Source of the DNA: Lycocorax pyrrhopterus obiensis
Taxonomy: Eukaryota; Chordata; Aves; Passeriformes; Paradisaeidae
Direction: 5' to 3'
NCBI GenBank assembly: GCA_014706295.1
Contig: JACSVZ010000015.1
Span: 55,611,535-55,675,534, forward strand
DNA: 64,000 nt
Part shown: one piece after another, positions 26,419 to 39,545 of the stretch
How positions within the stretch are numbered: position 1 is the stretch's first letter
Layout: each line of letters begins with the position of its first letter
Position numbers and translations under genes: made by a program
The notes under the pieces: generated by a model
What the model saw: only the letters and a program-made list of their open reading frames with translations
Told to the model about the DNA's origin: nothing
Database searches by the model: none

Positions 26419-26815
26419 CCCTCAAGGCCCTTCACCGTCCCTGTAGCCTCCTCTGGACGCTCTCTAACAGCTTAATAACTGTTTTATACAGTGGCACCCA
26501 AAACTGCCCCCAGCACTCGAGGTGAGGCTGCCCCAGTGCAGAGCAGAGCGGGACAATCCCCTCTCTTGCCTGGCTGGTGATGCTGTGCCTGATGCACCCC
26601 AGGACACAGTTGGCCCTCCTGGCTGCCAGGGTACTGCTGACTCGTACTCAACTTGCCACTGATCGGGACCCCCAGGGCCCTTTCTGCTCTCCAGCCTCTC
26701 GTTCCCCAGTCTATGCACACAACCAGGGCTGCCCCACCCCAGGTACAGAGTCCAGCACTTCCCCTTGTTAAACTTCACGCAGGTGGGGATTGCCCATCTC
26801 CCTAATTTGTTGAAG
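26419..26815 (-). mobile_element. CR1 LINE, right piece of the split copy (ORF2 C-terminal remnant)
   Basis: This continues the CR1 interrupted at 25980, with CTTCACCGTCCCTGTAGCCT, GGTGAGGCTGCCCCAGTGCA and TTGGCCCTCCTGGCTGCCAG, all standard CR1 blocks in reverse orientation. On the minus strand, starting near 26815, residues such as KFNKGKCWTLYLGW match the C-terminal part of the CR1 reverse-transcriptase ORF2. Substitutions and frame breaks elsewhere show it is dead. The 118-codon minus frame at 26464-26820 is this remnant. Confidence 0.9.
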
Positions 26816-28572
26816 TTCATACTTCAACTGTTTGCTAAAGTACCTAAATGATTCTTAATTTTGTGGCAAGTAGATGGCTACATCTAAAAGATTGAAAACT
26901 AACTTTTGAGAAGTGTTACTCTATTCTCAAAAATCAGCACGAGTCTCATGAATAGTTAGTGGGACCTTTGAAGGTCCTAAAGGCATGAGTCAGATTTTCA
27001 ATGGTTTTTAGGTGTTAAAGAGACAGATGGACACTCGAGATTTTTCAAAAGGAGTCATGTATCTAATTTCTGCTAAAATCAATGACAGGTGATCTTAGGC
27101 AGGTTGCTTTGTTTTGTTTTTCTAATCCTTCTAGGCGTATGCCTGTGTTTTTAGTTGCCTCAGCATCTTTGGAAATACAAGTCAGGGTCCTCAGCTACTT
27201 GTCTAAACTTTGCTTATGGACCTTATTGACTACTTGTCAAAAAAACTATCACTATTAAAAGCTCTTCAAAATAAGAATTGGCATAATGACTTGGCTTCCT
27301 CTCTGACGTTAAACACACTAATACGCTTAGTATGAAATCTTCTTATTTCTAGCATAAATATGTGAGGCATCAGATGAAAGCTAATAATTTCCCAAGCGAG
27401 CTAAAAATAATGATGGCTGAATTTGAATAAATATTCTAAGAGGCATTCTGGAACAGACAGTGGTTAATAAGCACAGTAAATGCTACCTTTCTACTAACCT
27501 CATTTGCAAGATGCCAAAGCCTAAACATGCACCACAAATAATACTGGATGAAAATCAAACATGAGAAAAATTATAATCACTGCAGAAAGTTGGAGACAAT
27601 GCATATCTTATCATTTTCTTTGTCTTCTAACCAGGAAAATTTAATTTAAATTCTCATAAACTTCTTTAGGATGTTTTATTTAGGAGTTTCACATACTTGT
27701 GACTTAGACCTTGTCTGCCGTGCAACGAGACTGACGGCACCTACGTTTACAGCAATAATTCAAAATACATTGTAATATAAGGAATACATTTTATTAGAAA
27801 GTATTATTTGTGTAACAACAAATAATACAGGAATATGTAAATTAAACTCACTTTTAAGCATGCTGCAATGCAAACAGAAGAGTTTAATGAAAGAACCAGT
27901 GACTGAAGATGTCTCTTTAGGAATTCCTTAAAATCAGGGAATACTAGCCTTAATTTTGGTCACAGGCCAATGAATTTTATGTTATGATACACAGTCCATC
28001 ACTAAATGACTAAAATTGTGTCCATAGTTATGCAGAACACACACTTCCTGGGAGAAGGAGAAAAACCAATGTCTTCATTATGTAATGGGTGGTCTCATGC
28101 CTATTGACTTCCAAGATCCAAACACTGCAGACAGTAAGAATTAATATTTTCCTCATAAACTCCTCTAAAGTGCTCGTCATAGAAGTACTTGATTTCAGCC
28201 TTCAGACAAATACATTATATGCTACAATATCCCAGGAAATCATCTATTCCTCTGCACATTTGTAAGTTTTCTTGCCCTAGTGATTGCACATCTAACTGGA
28301 GATGGCAAGAACTTTTACTTCCTAGAATAATTTTTATATTTCTGCTAGAACTTTGCATGTTCAAAATAGAATACAAACGTCAATGAATTTAACCTAGCGA
28401 TACAGTGAAGTAATACCTTCCCTTTACACAGGGAACAATGATGGATAAAGACAAACCATCTCCAAAGCATGTGGCTGCAAGCGTGCTCCTTCCTCAAAAG
28501 CAGCTTCAGCATATACCCTATCTACCTGAACTAACAAAGCACTTTTGCCAAAAGAGCTGGAAACAAAAGCAG

Positions 28573-28775
28573 TGTAATCCTCCTCTGTTTTTTGTTCAAA
28601 TCTAAAGACCTTTCCAAAGGATCATTAGCTTCTTTCTACTTTCATTGGAGTGACAGAAATTGCCTCATTCATGTGAGCTGCAGAAATTCCAGAGCACCTC
28701 CCATGCAGGACAGCAGCAAAGCTCTGACCAAGAACAATGTTTGCTGCCAAGTGGCTGGTGATAAATAGAATTCAG
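28573..28775. repeat. Diverged direct duplication, copy A
   Basis: This 203-bp segment pairs with 31135-31336 in the same orientation. Over the best 160 bp (28616-28775) I count about 82% identity without gaps, with one 1-bp gap further left. Shared exact blocks include GAGCTGCAGAAATTCCAGAG and TTGCTGCCAAGTGGCTGGTG. It does not resemble CR1, MIR or an LTR. It could be a local segmental duplication or two copies of an unrecognised interspersed repeat. Confidence 0.85.
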
Positions 28776-28990
28776 TGCAAAAACAATTAAAGTTTTAAAT
28801 TATTGAAATGTCTTGGTCAAGAGATCTAATTTTAGATGAACATGCTAAAAGCAATTAAGAGAGAACATAAAATAACTAAATTTCCTTTTCAGCTAATGAA
28901 GGACCCCACGAAAGGCAGTACAGAAAACCCCTGAATCTGTTCACTAAAGGTTCGTCAAGTACTGTAGTTATGTTAACACTTTTCAGAGTT

Positions 28991-29652
28991 CACAGAATCA
29001 GAGAATTGTTAGGGTTGGAAGGGACCTCTGGAAACCATGTAGTCCAAGCCCCCTGCCAAGTCAAGGTCACCTAGAGCAGGTCACATAGGAACGAGTCCAG
29101 GTGGGTTTGGAGTGTCTCCAAAGAGGGAGATTCCACGACCTGCTCCAGTGCTCTCAATGCTCTCTTCTATTTCCACCCTCAATGGAAAAATGTTCTTCCT
29201 CATGTTGAGGTGAAACTTCTGGTGTTTCAGTTTATGGCCTTTGCATCTCATCCTATCTCTGGGCACCACCAAAAAGAGTCTTGGCATCCACCTCTGAGGT
29301 ATTTGTATGCATTAATGAGAGCCCCTCTCAGTCGTCTCTAGACTAAACAGACCCAGCTCCCACAGTCTCTCATAAGAGAGGCGCTCCAGACCCTGCATCG
29401 TCTATGTCACCCTCCACTGCACCCTCTCCAGTAGCTCCTTGTCTCTCTTGTCCTGAGGAGCCCAGAACTGGACACAGCACTCCATGTGTGCCTCAGCAGG
29501 GCCGAGTAGAGGGGGATTATCTGCTCCCTCACCTGCTGGCCACACTCTTCCCAAGGAACTCCAGGATACCATTGGCCCTCCTGGCTGCAAGGGCACAGTG
29601 CCAGCTCAGAGTTGCCTTCTACACCTTCAGCAATTTCCTGTCTTCCGTAGTG
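28991..29652 (-). mobile_element. CR1 LINE fragment (about 660 bp)
   Basis: It starts with the reversed CR1 3' end CACAGAATCAGAGAATTGTT and AGGGTTGGAAGGGACCTCTG and runs to the ORF2-derived CTGGCTGCAAGGGCACAGTG. On the minus strand, GHKLKHQKFHLNMRKNIF (from 29081-29287) is the recognisable CR1 ORF2 C-terminal motif, with breaks on both sides. The open frames at 29402-29681 are shadows of the same element. It is antisense to IGF1. Confidence 0.93.
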
Positions 29653-31134
29653 ACATGAATAAGGCTTATCCACATGGGTAGTCAGTTGAAACTACCAACT
29701 GGATGAGAATGCATTCAAGTGATTCTATGATATGTTCAGCAGAGACCATCAGTGCATTTCTCAACAGTCACCATAAAAATTAAGTGTTTTTCACACACCA
29801 AACCTTGTTTGCAATGAACAGTAATCTACTAAATAAAGAGCCACTTCGTACGTCACCTGGTTTCCTTCCTCCTTTTTCCAGTCTGCATCACTATGTTGTA
29901 CACAACACTTGGAAAACTGGTGGTTCTGAATAACCTAAACAGATAAATATGATTTTTTTGGTCAAGTCTGTCTTAACTGGCCTCAATTGGTCTTTTTTTT
30001 TCCAGACAAAGGAATTGATAAGCTATCATTGCAAAAATGCCAGTATAGATTGATAATATCTTGCTAAAGTTTTCATTTTGGTGTTTCCCTATAGTCTCAG
30101 GAGATGGAGAGATGGCTTGGAAAACTAAAACTAAATTTGTATCAAAAGTAGATTGTTTTCTTGCTGAAACAACTACAATCACAGAAAACTGAAGCATGCA
30201 GCTGAAATCTGAAAGTCCCATCATTTCTTATTTTGAGCCAATACTAAAAATCCACCTTTCCTTTGAACTGCCTCCACCTCTAAAGTTTCTATTATATCTT
30301 CATGCCAAGTTAAAAGCACAGTCATAATGCTGTTTTAAAGGACTGCTTTGAATTCTTTTCAGACACATTCAAGCTATAGTAATTTAGCTGATGGCTGCTT
30401 GATTTCAGTGCAGCCAGTGAGAAAGCAAACAATCCAATGACCCCAAGTTCACTGAGATTGCTGGAAAATGAAAACAAGGGTTTTGGAAGGCCAGTGCTTC
30501 AACACATAAAGAAATATATTGAATACTTCAAAAGATATAAAATTCTTAGAACTGTTGGACAGGCTTCTGTGTGTGAACTTTCCTGTCCAAGTGGCATTGC
30601 TAAATACCATGGCACCAATCAGAGGTCTGACATCATATTGTTGTGTAACTCACAACCATAGCAATGTCACTTCTTAAAATGCATTATATTTGCATTCAGC
30701 TGCTTAAAATCTCAGCTGTGTCAGCTGTTAAATAAAGTACAGTTCAGGAGATTTATTTTGAAATATGAGCTCTTTGTATTTTTTTTTTTTATGAAGGAAA
30801 CAGAAAATGTAAAGCTTGTTAAGCCAATGTTAACACTGGAAGTTTGGAATCAGACAACAGACACAGTAAGAACAGGTTTCATCACCAATCTAACTCACAA
30901 TGATATAGTCTAGTAAGAGAGCTAATCGTGATCATTTTAACGGACAGCAATACACTTGGGCTTTTACATTATAAATGGACTAAAATGCGCCAAAATACAT
31001 GCAGTCAATAAAAAAAAACATAGCACACCCGAATTGCTGAGTAAATGAAGCAGCTATCAGCCCGAGTGAACTTAATATAGGTTCAGCCCAGCAACTACAA
31101 GCAATGGTGAAAAACATGCAAGAGAAATTCGGAA

Positions 31135-31336
31135 TGTAATCCTCCTCTCCTTTTTTTCAACCCTATGTGCCCTTCCAGGGAATCATTAGCCTATTCCTCC
31201 TCTCACTGGAACAACAGAAATTGCCTCGTTCTTGTGAGCTGCAGAAATTCCAGAGTAGCTGCTCTGCAGGACACCAGCAAAGCCCTGACCAAGAATAGTT
31301 CTTGCTGCCAAGTGGCTGGTGACAAACAGAGCTCAG
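31135..31336. repeat. Diverged direct duplication, copy B
   Basis: This is the partner of 28573-28775 at a spacing of about 2.56 kb, with similarity ending sharply at 31336. The CR1 at 28991-29652 lies between the two copies. The shared core of ungapped similarity spans 31177-31336. Confidence 0.85.
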
Positions 31337-34300
31337 CATTGTCAGGTACTAGTAAAGGGAATGACACGTACCCTTTGCCTCAGGTGACACGTGGTGCGGA
31401 GTAGCTGGTGTTATCTATTATCCGTCCTTTTGGAATATCAGCATATCGGAGCTGTAAGCCAGACGAACTAATGTCAGTCTGATTGTGCCTTTCTGCGATC
31501 CCAGTCAGCAGCAGTGGTGTAATGTAGCCTTTGCCCTCCTGATAATCCATCAAGGAGAGGACTAGCACTGTTTTTACCATGCATAAAAATATGAAATTAA
31601 AGCTCACTGTGCCGCTTAGGCTGCCCTGTGTTCAGTGAGTTTTGAGGCAATGCTTTCAGAAGATAAGGGATGATGTGCTCCATGCAACATCATCATCTAG
31701 GGTAGACAGTATTACAGCTTCTTTGGCAAAGGTAAAAACACCTGAATTTCCCTGGTAACAAGTAACAAGACCACCATCTTGCCTTTCAACACCAGGCAAT
31801 TATAAACGCCACTTAAAGTGCACAAGACTTCTGGACACAGATTACTTACAGTATCAAACTCACAGTCACTTGATTGATATGCTGCATAAGATGATATTGT
31901 TGCTAGCCAATTTCTCATGTGTACAGAAAATTTAATTATAAATTTTGCAATCATACAAAAGAAATTATGAGATTTTGAAACGTAGGGGTCCAGCAGTATG
32001 CAATTATGGCTAGCACAGTCCCTTTCTGCGCATTCCAAGAATCCAGAAATTAGACTTTCTAATATGAGAAGCCTAATTGGTGTAAACCACATCCCATCTT
32101 CTGTATTTCAGAGGACAAAGTGTTTCTTTAGATAGACAACAGATAAAGAATGAGCTGGTGGGAGGGCTAGGACTATTTCTGGCTATGGGACTAACTGGTT
32201 TACATAACCTTGAACTAACTAATTTTATCTGTATTTGTCTTACTTTCACCATGTGTGAAAATGAGGCAATGATGTTTATTCACCTTTTAAAACTACTTTT
32301 GAAATCCTCTGGTTCAGGTAACAATTCAGATCCAACAAAATACTACTTTTTAGAAGCTCACCCACATATAACCCAAATACTGCAAGGGTTAAAGTTTTAA
32401 GCAAAGTGTCACTTTGCAGTACTGCTGATAAATTATAGGTAATAGTCTATCAAACTTAGAAAGACAGTTCCATAAATACGAAAAAAATAGATCTGTTTAC
32501 ATAAGGGATACAAATTGGCTACTACTTTCAGTCTAGAAGTTAATATATGCCATATTACTGCAGAGAATCCTGCAAACCGTTTTTAAACAATGTTATAACA
32601 GTTTACATAAAACTTAATGGCAAGTTAAGTAGATCACCCCAGCAGGCCCTCTGCTTGCTGCAGGAATATGGCACAGAGTTCATAGGTTACTTGAGACTCA
32701 TTCTCCCAGCCAAGCGAGTCAAACAATAACACTTTTAGGCACTGAAACACTTTTCCTTGGTTTTCAGCAGAAGCAGATGTGGGGCTGACTGCACAATGAA
32801 CAAAAAGAATACTTCGAAAATAAAATGACAGGAAAAACATAAGCTCAGTTTGCAGTTTATCTGAAATCATCCTTGCCTTTCACCTTGACACTAGCTTTCT
32901 AATATTACCCTCTTCATCTGAAGATCAGTGCAAACCTTCAATAACTTGAAGGAAGCTTATTTTTTTTACGTTTGCATCAGATTTCTCTGCTAAACAAATT
33001 GGTGCAGTGTTTCAATCTTCATTTTACTTTGGGGTGTAAGTTCTGAGTCATCATCATTTAATTTTCTCCAAGCCTCCAGCTCGTGTTTTCTGTTTTTCTT
33101 CCTGGATGTGTCATAACAACTGAATTATACCACCCCAGTAAAACGGTGAAGCCTAGCACACATCTGCCAGCAACAAAATACTGTGCTCTCACTCTAATTC
33201 CCCACACATTCCACTTTTCACACTTCCTTTGCATCCTCTCAATAAAGTGGTAGAGCCTAGTAAGCAATTTCTTTTATTTTCCACAACATTCTGCCAATAA
33301 ATCAAAAGAATTACCTCAGAGAAGAGCACACTTGCCTTGCATGCTCTTTTCCTTGTCTCATTTCTATCAATATTCTCATGAGGTTAATTTTCCAAAGTCA
33401 GTGACTTCCCTGTAGTTAGGATATCTGTCAGTTCTGGGTCAATACTGTGCTGATGAGCTGTGAAGGCATTCTTTTTCAGAAATGCTAAGTACTTTTGACT
33501 TGGAAAAAGCAGTTGAGAAAAGTTTTACTCTTTCAAATTTAATAGAAACTCCGGTCAAAAGTTTCCAGTATTCTTAATGCAGAAACAATAGAAAAAAAAG
33601 TCTTAGTCTGAGCTTTGAGATATCCATCATGAATTTAAAGGAGTCAATACTCTAGTATACTTCTTTTAAAAGCATTCATTTTACAACAGAACTGCATCAA
33701 GGAGAAAAGGTGAGAATTAGCAGTAACAGAAAGGTGTTACAAGAAAGGCAGAAAATCCTCATCTAGAAAGAGGTGAAAACGATGAATCAGAAGAACATAT
33801 AATTTAAGGCAGAGGAGCCTTTAAAAGTTGCTGACAAAGTTCTGTGTTTGGCAGCTACCTTACCTGAACTAGGACTTTGACTCCTTTGAGGGTGAATCAT
33901 GTTTGAACCAGGTTTCAAGGACAGTTCTCCTCTCACAAACGCTCAGCACATGCAACCTTGTCACATTTTTCTTACCAGATCTGGGTTGGGCAGTGACTGC
34001 TTCACATAGTAGCCATTGCATGTCAGTGGGCAGATACATAAATATCGATTTTGCAGTCCTGGTTAGTGCAGACTCTGAAGCATCTCTACAGAAACCTGCA
34101 CTCCAACCCACCTGACCACAAAGCAGCCACACCTTGTTTAACTTCAGTATCAGTAGATTTCAAGAAAAAATGTTTTTAAGAGAAACCTCATGTCAATGTT
34201 CAGATGGGGAAATGTCAATATCAGACAGCAGGTTCACCTATGGCAGCAGTAACAAATTATAGCAGCCACTCCAAACAGCAGGAAAGTTGCTAGATGACAA

Positions 34301-34354
34301 CTCCTTGAAATTATCATGAGGGGAGTATAACAAGAAAAGCATCTGAACCAAAGT

Positions 34355-34425
34355 AATCTCCAGGGGGGTCGGAACCAGATGATCTTTAAGGTCCATTCCA
34401 ACCCAAACCATGATTCCATTTTGCC
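34355..34425 (+). mobile_element. CR1 LINE, short 3'-end remnant
   Basis: GATGATCTTTAAGGTCCATT and CCAACCCAAACCATGATTCC are the terminal blocks of CR1 in sense orientation. Only about 70 bp is left. Confidence 0.85.
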
Positions 34426-35692
34426 TGTTCTCCAAATTCCACCTTCACATGATGGAAGCACAAAGGTTATTCAGTAAAACAGGCCTACACTTCAGGGAAG
34501 AGGGGGTTATATTTTAACAGGGGCAAAACCATATAGCTTCCAGTCTTCCTATCAGAAATGACTCAGTGGTTTTAGCTGCACCTTTTTCTGTCCAGCTCCT
34601 CTGCAAGAAGAAAACAAAACACCTCAAGAACCTATAGAATATGCACAAGCCACAAAACCTGAAACCCAGATGGTCAACGTTTGGTTAAGTTATAATGGTG
34701 TTAAGGCAGAGACTAATATTAGAAAATGTCAGGCAATCTGAAGATTAGATGTTATTACCTGCTCCAACAATTAGTGGTAATACTACCATGCCAAACAATC
34801 AGAATTTGTATGTATGGTTACCAAACCTTGTGTTCTGTTGTGTATCAGTTGATGATAGTGTTGCAGGAGATTTAGTTGGCTTTTGCAGAAGTATTTAAAC
34901 CTCAAACACTTATATGCATTTTGTGCAACAAGTCAGGATGAATTGTTCTTTAGGGATTGGGCTGCCCCCCACTGATTCCAGTTTGAGCTATAGCAGATGC
35001 CATATAGCCCATCCAGAAGAGCTAACTCTTCATATTTCTTCTTCTACATCCACTAAATACAACTTAATATAATTGTGCCAGAGCAATGGGACAATAATGA
35101 ATGAATTGTCCATGAAGAACACTGGAGAGTTTTCAGCAATTTCTGTAAGAAAATGAGTCAAAATGAATCTGAGCAAGATGCAGGATATGGTACAATAATA
35201 TCTGTTTTCTTCTGATTAAAAGGAAAGAACAAGTGTCCTGTCACTGATACTTTCTCTTGATCCAGTATGGTGTCTAATGCGAAAGTTCAAAATGTAAAAT
35301 AATAAATTAAAACTGTCTGTTCTATTAGGAAAAAAATCAAGTACTCAATAACTACTACCAACTTCAACACAAAAAACTTAACCGTATTTTGAATTTTTAA
35401 AGACTGTATTTTTAGCAATTTTACAGCATATCACTTTGAAAAGACCTTGTGGATACTTGCCAGATGTGATACAGCAGTAGAGAACTCTACAGCAGAGAGC
35501 TTATTTATCCTTAGATCACCCCACTCTTTTCCTCTCAAACCAGAGAAATTATTTCTGAATTTCCTAACGATCTTGCAAGATAAACTTTGAAAATTAGTAG
35601 AGCTAGAAATTACTATATTAAAAGGAGCATTATATTCTTTAAATCTAGTGCTAAGAGCATAAACCTTTTCTAAGTCCTACTTATCGGTGCAG

Positions 35693-35700
35693 TGACGTCA
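35693..35700. promoter_or_regulatory. Consensus cAMP response element
   Basis: TGACGTCA is a perfect palindromic CREB/ATF site. It lies just left of a less AT-rich 300-bp stretch in intron 2. A single motif is weak evidence of function, although CpG-containing CREs are scarce in such AT-rich DNA. Confidence 0.45.
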
Positions 35701-35924
35701 TCCTGGAGCAGGAGAAAGATAATCTTCCTTGTTGCTGCATTATTGAAGAGTGGCAAGGAGTCCTGACGAATACGCTGCCCATCGTGCATGGATGTTTAAA
35801 TGCAGCCAGCACTGAACAGGCTTCCACATAGGATGGAACACGTTGTGCATATTAAAAGCCGTGTACTGCTTTCTTTCTTTCTGGCGTCCTTTCTCCCTAC
35901 AACACAGGCACGTGTTCCAAGCAT

Positions 35925-35984
35925 TTTTTCAGTGCTTTGTCTCCGCTCTTTGCCTTTTTCAGTGCTTCTTCTCCGCTCTTTGCC
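35925..35984. repeat. 30-bp tandem repeat, two copies
   Basis: TTTTTCAGTGCTTTGTCTCC plus CGCTCTTTGCC-type sequence at 35925-35954 is repeated at 35955-35984 with two or three changes. The whole is pyrimidine-rich on the + strand. Confidence 0.85.
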
Positions 35985-37297
35985 TTCACTCCACCAGCTG
36001 TCACTCCAGTGACATTTCCCAAGCATGAAGTTGACAAAGAGCAGGGTAGAGCTTAAGTGCCGAAGCTGTGGAAAACAGTGGCAATGTTTTAAAATATCAA
36101 CACAACTCAGTGTTTTGGGAACAATTTCCAATATTGTTACTTGAATGGACGCTGTTTACTACAAAGCCTCTCACACTGAAGAGAATTCAGTTATTTTAGA
36201 AAATTAAAAGCTTACTGAACTATAGCACACAGCTATTTTGTCAGTAAATTTCGGGTTTTTCTGCCATAATACTTCATTTAAATCAGACATTAAGAAAGCC
36301 CAATCTGATTAATACTAAGAAATTTCTGTATAGACAATTAAGAAAACTATTAATATTGTGAAAAAGAGGACAGATAACAGGACAGATATTTGAGAAGTGT
36401 TTTGTTTCCTGATTTACACATCTTCTCTACCAACTTAGTTTTCAAATTTCAGAGCTGTACTTAGAAGCCAAAATGATCTGAAGTTCTGGTCTAAAAAAAG
36501 GTCAAGAGTCGTTATCACATGGGGGTGCCTTCTTCCAACAGCTAATCTTTCTTCTAATTTTCTAGTTCTTTTCTGTTATCTGAGCTACTGTAGTCCAAGA
36601 CACAAATACTGACAGGAAAGACTACTGCAACATGCAGAGTTAGCATAAGCATTTTCTTCAACCTGTAAAAACACCGGTCCTCACTACTGAAATTCCATCA
36701 TCTCAGCCACTCCAAAGGCAGAAAGACAAGTCCACATGATTTTTCAAGTCTTCAACAATCTTATCTAATTTTAGGAAACATTCAAGGTAAGATTTCCAGT
36801 TTATCAGCTGGCTTGATTATGACATTTATTATTCTCATGAGTGCCTTTAAGCTGAAGAGGGAGAAAATTTTAACTTCTCTTTGTTCAGAAATAGTCCCGT
36901 AGTGTTTCTGTTCTTCCCACATAATGTGGTAAAAAGGAGAGAAAATTATCACAGGCCATTCTGACACTGCTCATGAGGTGACAGTGTTACAATACGCAGA
37001 AGCAATTTCTGTGCAGGGAAGACGCAGGTCCCTGTTATGTCCTGAAATGCAGGCAAACCCTCGCACCGCTGTGTGTTTCCACTGCTCTGACTTGTAGGTG
37101 CTGCCACACTGCTCAGAAAGTGTGAAGGAGCCCTCTAGTGTGAATAAGAAATGGACCTACAGCCTATAATTTGCACACAAATAACACAGGAAAACAATGA
37201 CTACAAACGATGTCATTGTCAGTTTCCAGGCATTTCAACAGCACACACAGCCCAGGAGATTCAACAATTACAAAGCCCCCTGGGTCTCAACCCTGAA

Positions 37298-37324
37298 CTC
37301 AAACAAACAAACAAACAAACAAAT
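37298..37324. repeat. (CAAA)n microsatellite
   Basis: Six tandem CAAA units run into a short AT tract. It is a simple repeat, likely length-variable, with no sign of function. Confidence 0.9.
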
Positions 37325-39545
37325 ATATATGCCGTAATGTGATTTCAGGGCTAATGTATGACTGACCATAAAGACAGTCTTAATTGAAAAAGGATCCAAA
37401 AACTTGAGAATAATGTAGAAATAAGCTGCAGCCCTTGTCAGATAAATATTTTGTTTAAATTTTTCAATACACTGTGACCTTAAGAACAATTGATATGGAC
37501 AATTTAAAGGACAGAAAGCTTTTTTTTAAACCTTATGTACACTAGGATAGAATTTATCAGTTATCGCAGAATCATTCAAATCTTCCAGAGACACAGCCAG
37601 TTTGCACTATAATATAACCATACCCAGGAAATTCCAGTGCTCATATCTATTTGCAAGTGGTAATATGGCAAAAGAACACAGCCATGCAAGCAGAGAGAGA
37701 CAGACACATCAAGAGAGAAACATATTCAGTCCCACACAGGTCCATAATACGCAGCTATTTCTGCATAAAAACTTTTTAGTTTATGCTTTGTATAAGATTA
37801 GGAAAAAAATAGCAAGCATGTTGTTTATTTTATTGTCACCAATTCTAAATGAGGCATACATTAAATTCATCTGGTTTAAAGCAATACTGCTCTGAAGTTG
37901 CATAGAGAAAACCATATGCAACAGTTTATTTTTTGTGGGTTTTGTCTTTAGAGTGATCACAGTTGATTGCATAGCAGTTTTATGATGCTGAATAGAAAGT
38001 CAAAACAACTATGAAGTTTAAATTGATAGCAACGTATTTGATGCCCTGCTGTCTAACTGCTAGAGGCATAAACAAAGAACACCTAGAATGCTGGAATGAG
38101 TTTAGGAAATTCATTAGAAAAGTTATGAAGTGGCATTAGAAGAAGTCAAGAAGGAACACATGAGAGGCATAAGCAACTAACAGATGATGAGAGATTGCAA
38201 ATAATTAAGCCAAATCACAAGAGATGCACTTTAGGTAAGCATTTAGAAAAAAAGAAGTGAAAACTCAGACCCATTTTCGACATGAAGAATTGTGAAAGTG
38301 ACTTTATTGTACTTTCGTTTAGGATTTTATCCTTGATGCAGACATGAAACTTTTCTAAATTTCACTAATGGGGAAAATGAGTGAACAGGCACTCTCACTA
38401 AACTTACTGAACTTCTCACTTCTGGAGAGGCTGCACAGCCTCCTTGGGTTATTTTGGCACCTCCTTTTCTGGCAAGCAATGAGGAGTTTAGAGGAATTTA
38501 AAAGAAAAAACAAGGGAAAAAATTAATCCAACTTTCCCAAACCACAAAAAATTCTATTTAATTTGGGATACATTTTGCCCTAAGTTTCAGTGGGAGCAAT
38601 GATCGTATTTTATCCAAAAAATCACTCTCGATGGAAAGAACTCTAAAAGGTTTTGCTACCAAAGACCTAAGAGAAAGAAATATTGTACTGCTGGCATCCA
38701 CGTCCACACTAAAACTGTATAAATACTAATAGTGCAGGCAGTTGCAAGTATTATTTTTTAATTTTCTCAATGACATTTGAGTGGATAACGACAAAGTTAA
38801 TTTGGATACGATATTAAATGAAAAACTCTTCAACTGCACATCTAAAATACCTGAAAATTACTTAGCCTCACCTGGACATTCGCCCACTCCTTTAGCTGTA
38901 TCAAATCAGAAGAAGCAAAGATGAGAAATTACAAGGATTTCAGTGTTTAGGTGGTTTTCTTGTGTGGAAGTGTTGTTTTCTATCCTATTTGATTCAGTTT
39001 ACGTACATCAGTACCAGATCCAATTGCAGGATTAACTACAATTAACTACTTGAGGATAGTTATTTAAAAAGATTTATGATCTTATTAAGTCAAATTCTGG
39101 GTACCTACAGAGTATGCCTGAACATAATTTTCCTTTGTAAATCTTGACCCTTAATTTGAATACTGGATCCTAAATTTCAAATACAGCTAAGTGGTAACCA
39201 CAGAATTAAGTATCTAAAGACTCACAAGGAAGATATTCATACTGATGCCTAGGTCCAGGACAAAACTCAGAATCTATGCTTTCAGATGATCAAAAGATTT
39301 ATTCAAAGTCCTCCGGGCTTTGAGATTTATTAGCACATAAAGGAATAAAAAACGAATTATAGGTGTTGAAGACCTGAGAATTAAAAAAGGCTGTGATTTT
39401 TAATAACCAACATGGGAATAAAAGAGATTCTTTAGAAATGCATTTCATAGGAATTACTTGGTTCTATTTTCTCATTTGCTCTGATACCGTGTAAGCCCTC
39501 CACTGGCCAATGATGCCTAAGACAAGTATTTTTTCCACAATACTA

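Noticed and set aside
29402..29681. Four overlapping GC-richer open frames
   Set aside because: They lie inside the CR1 fragment 28991-29652 and come from its base composition.
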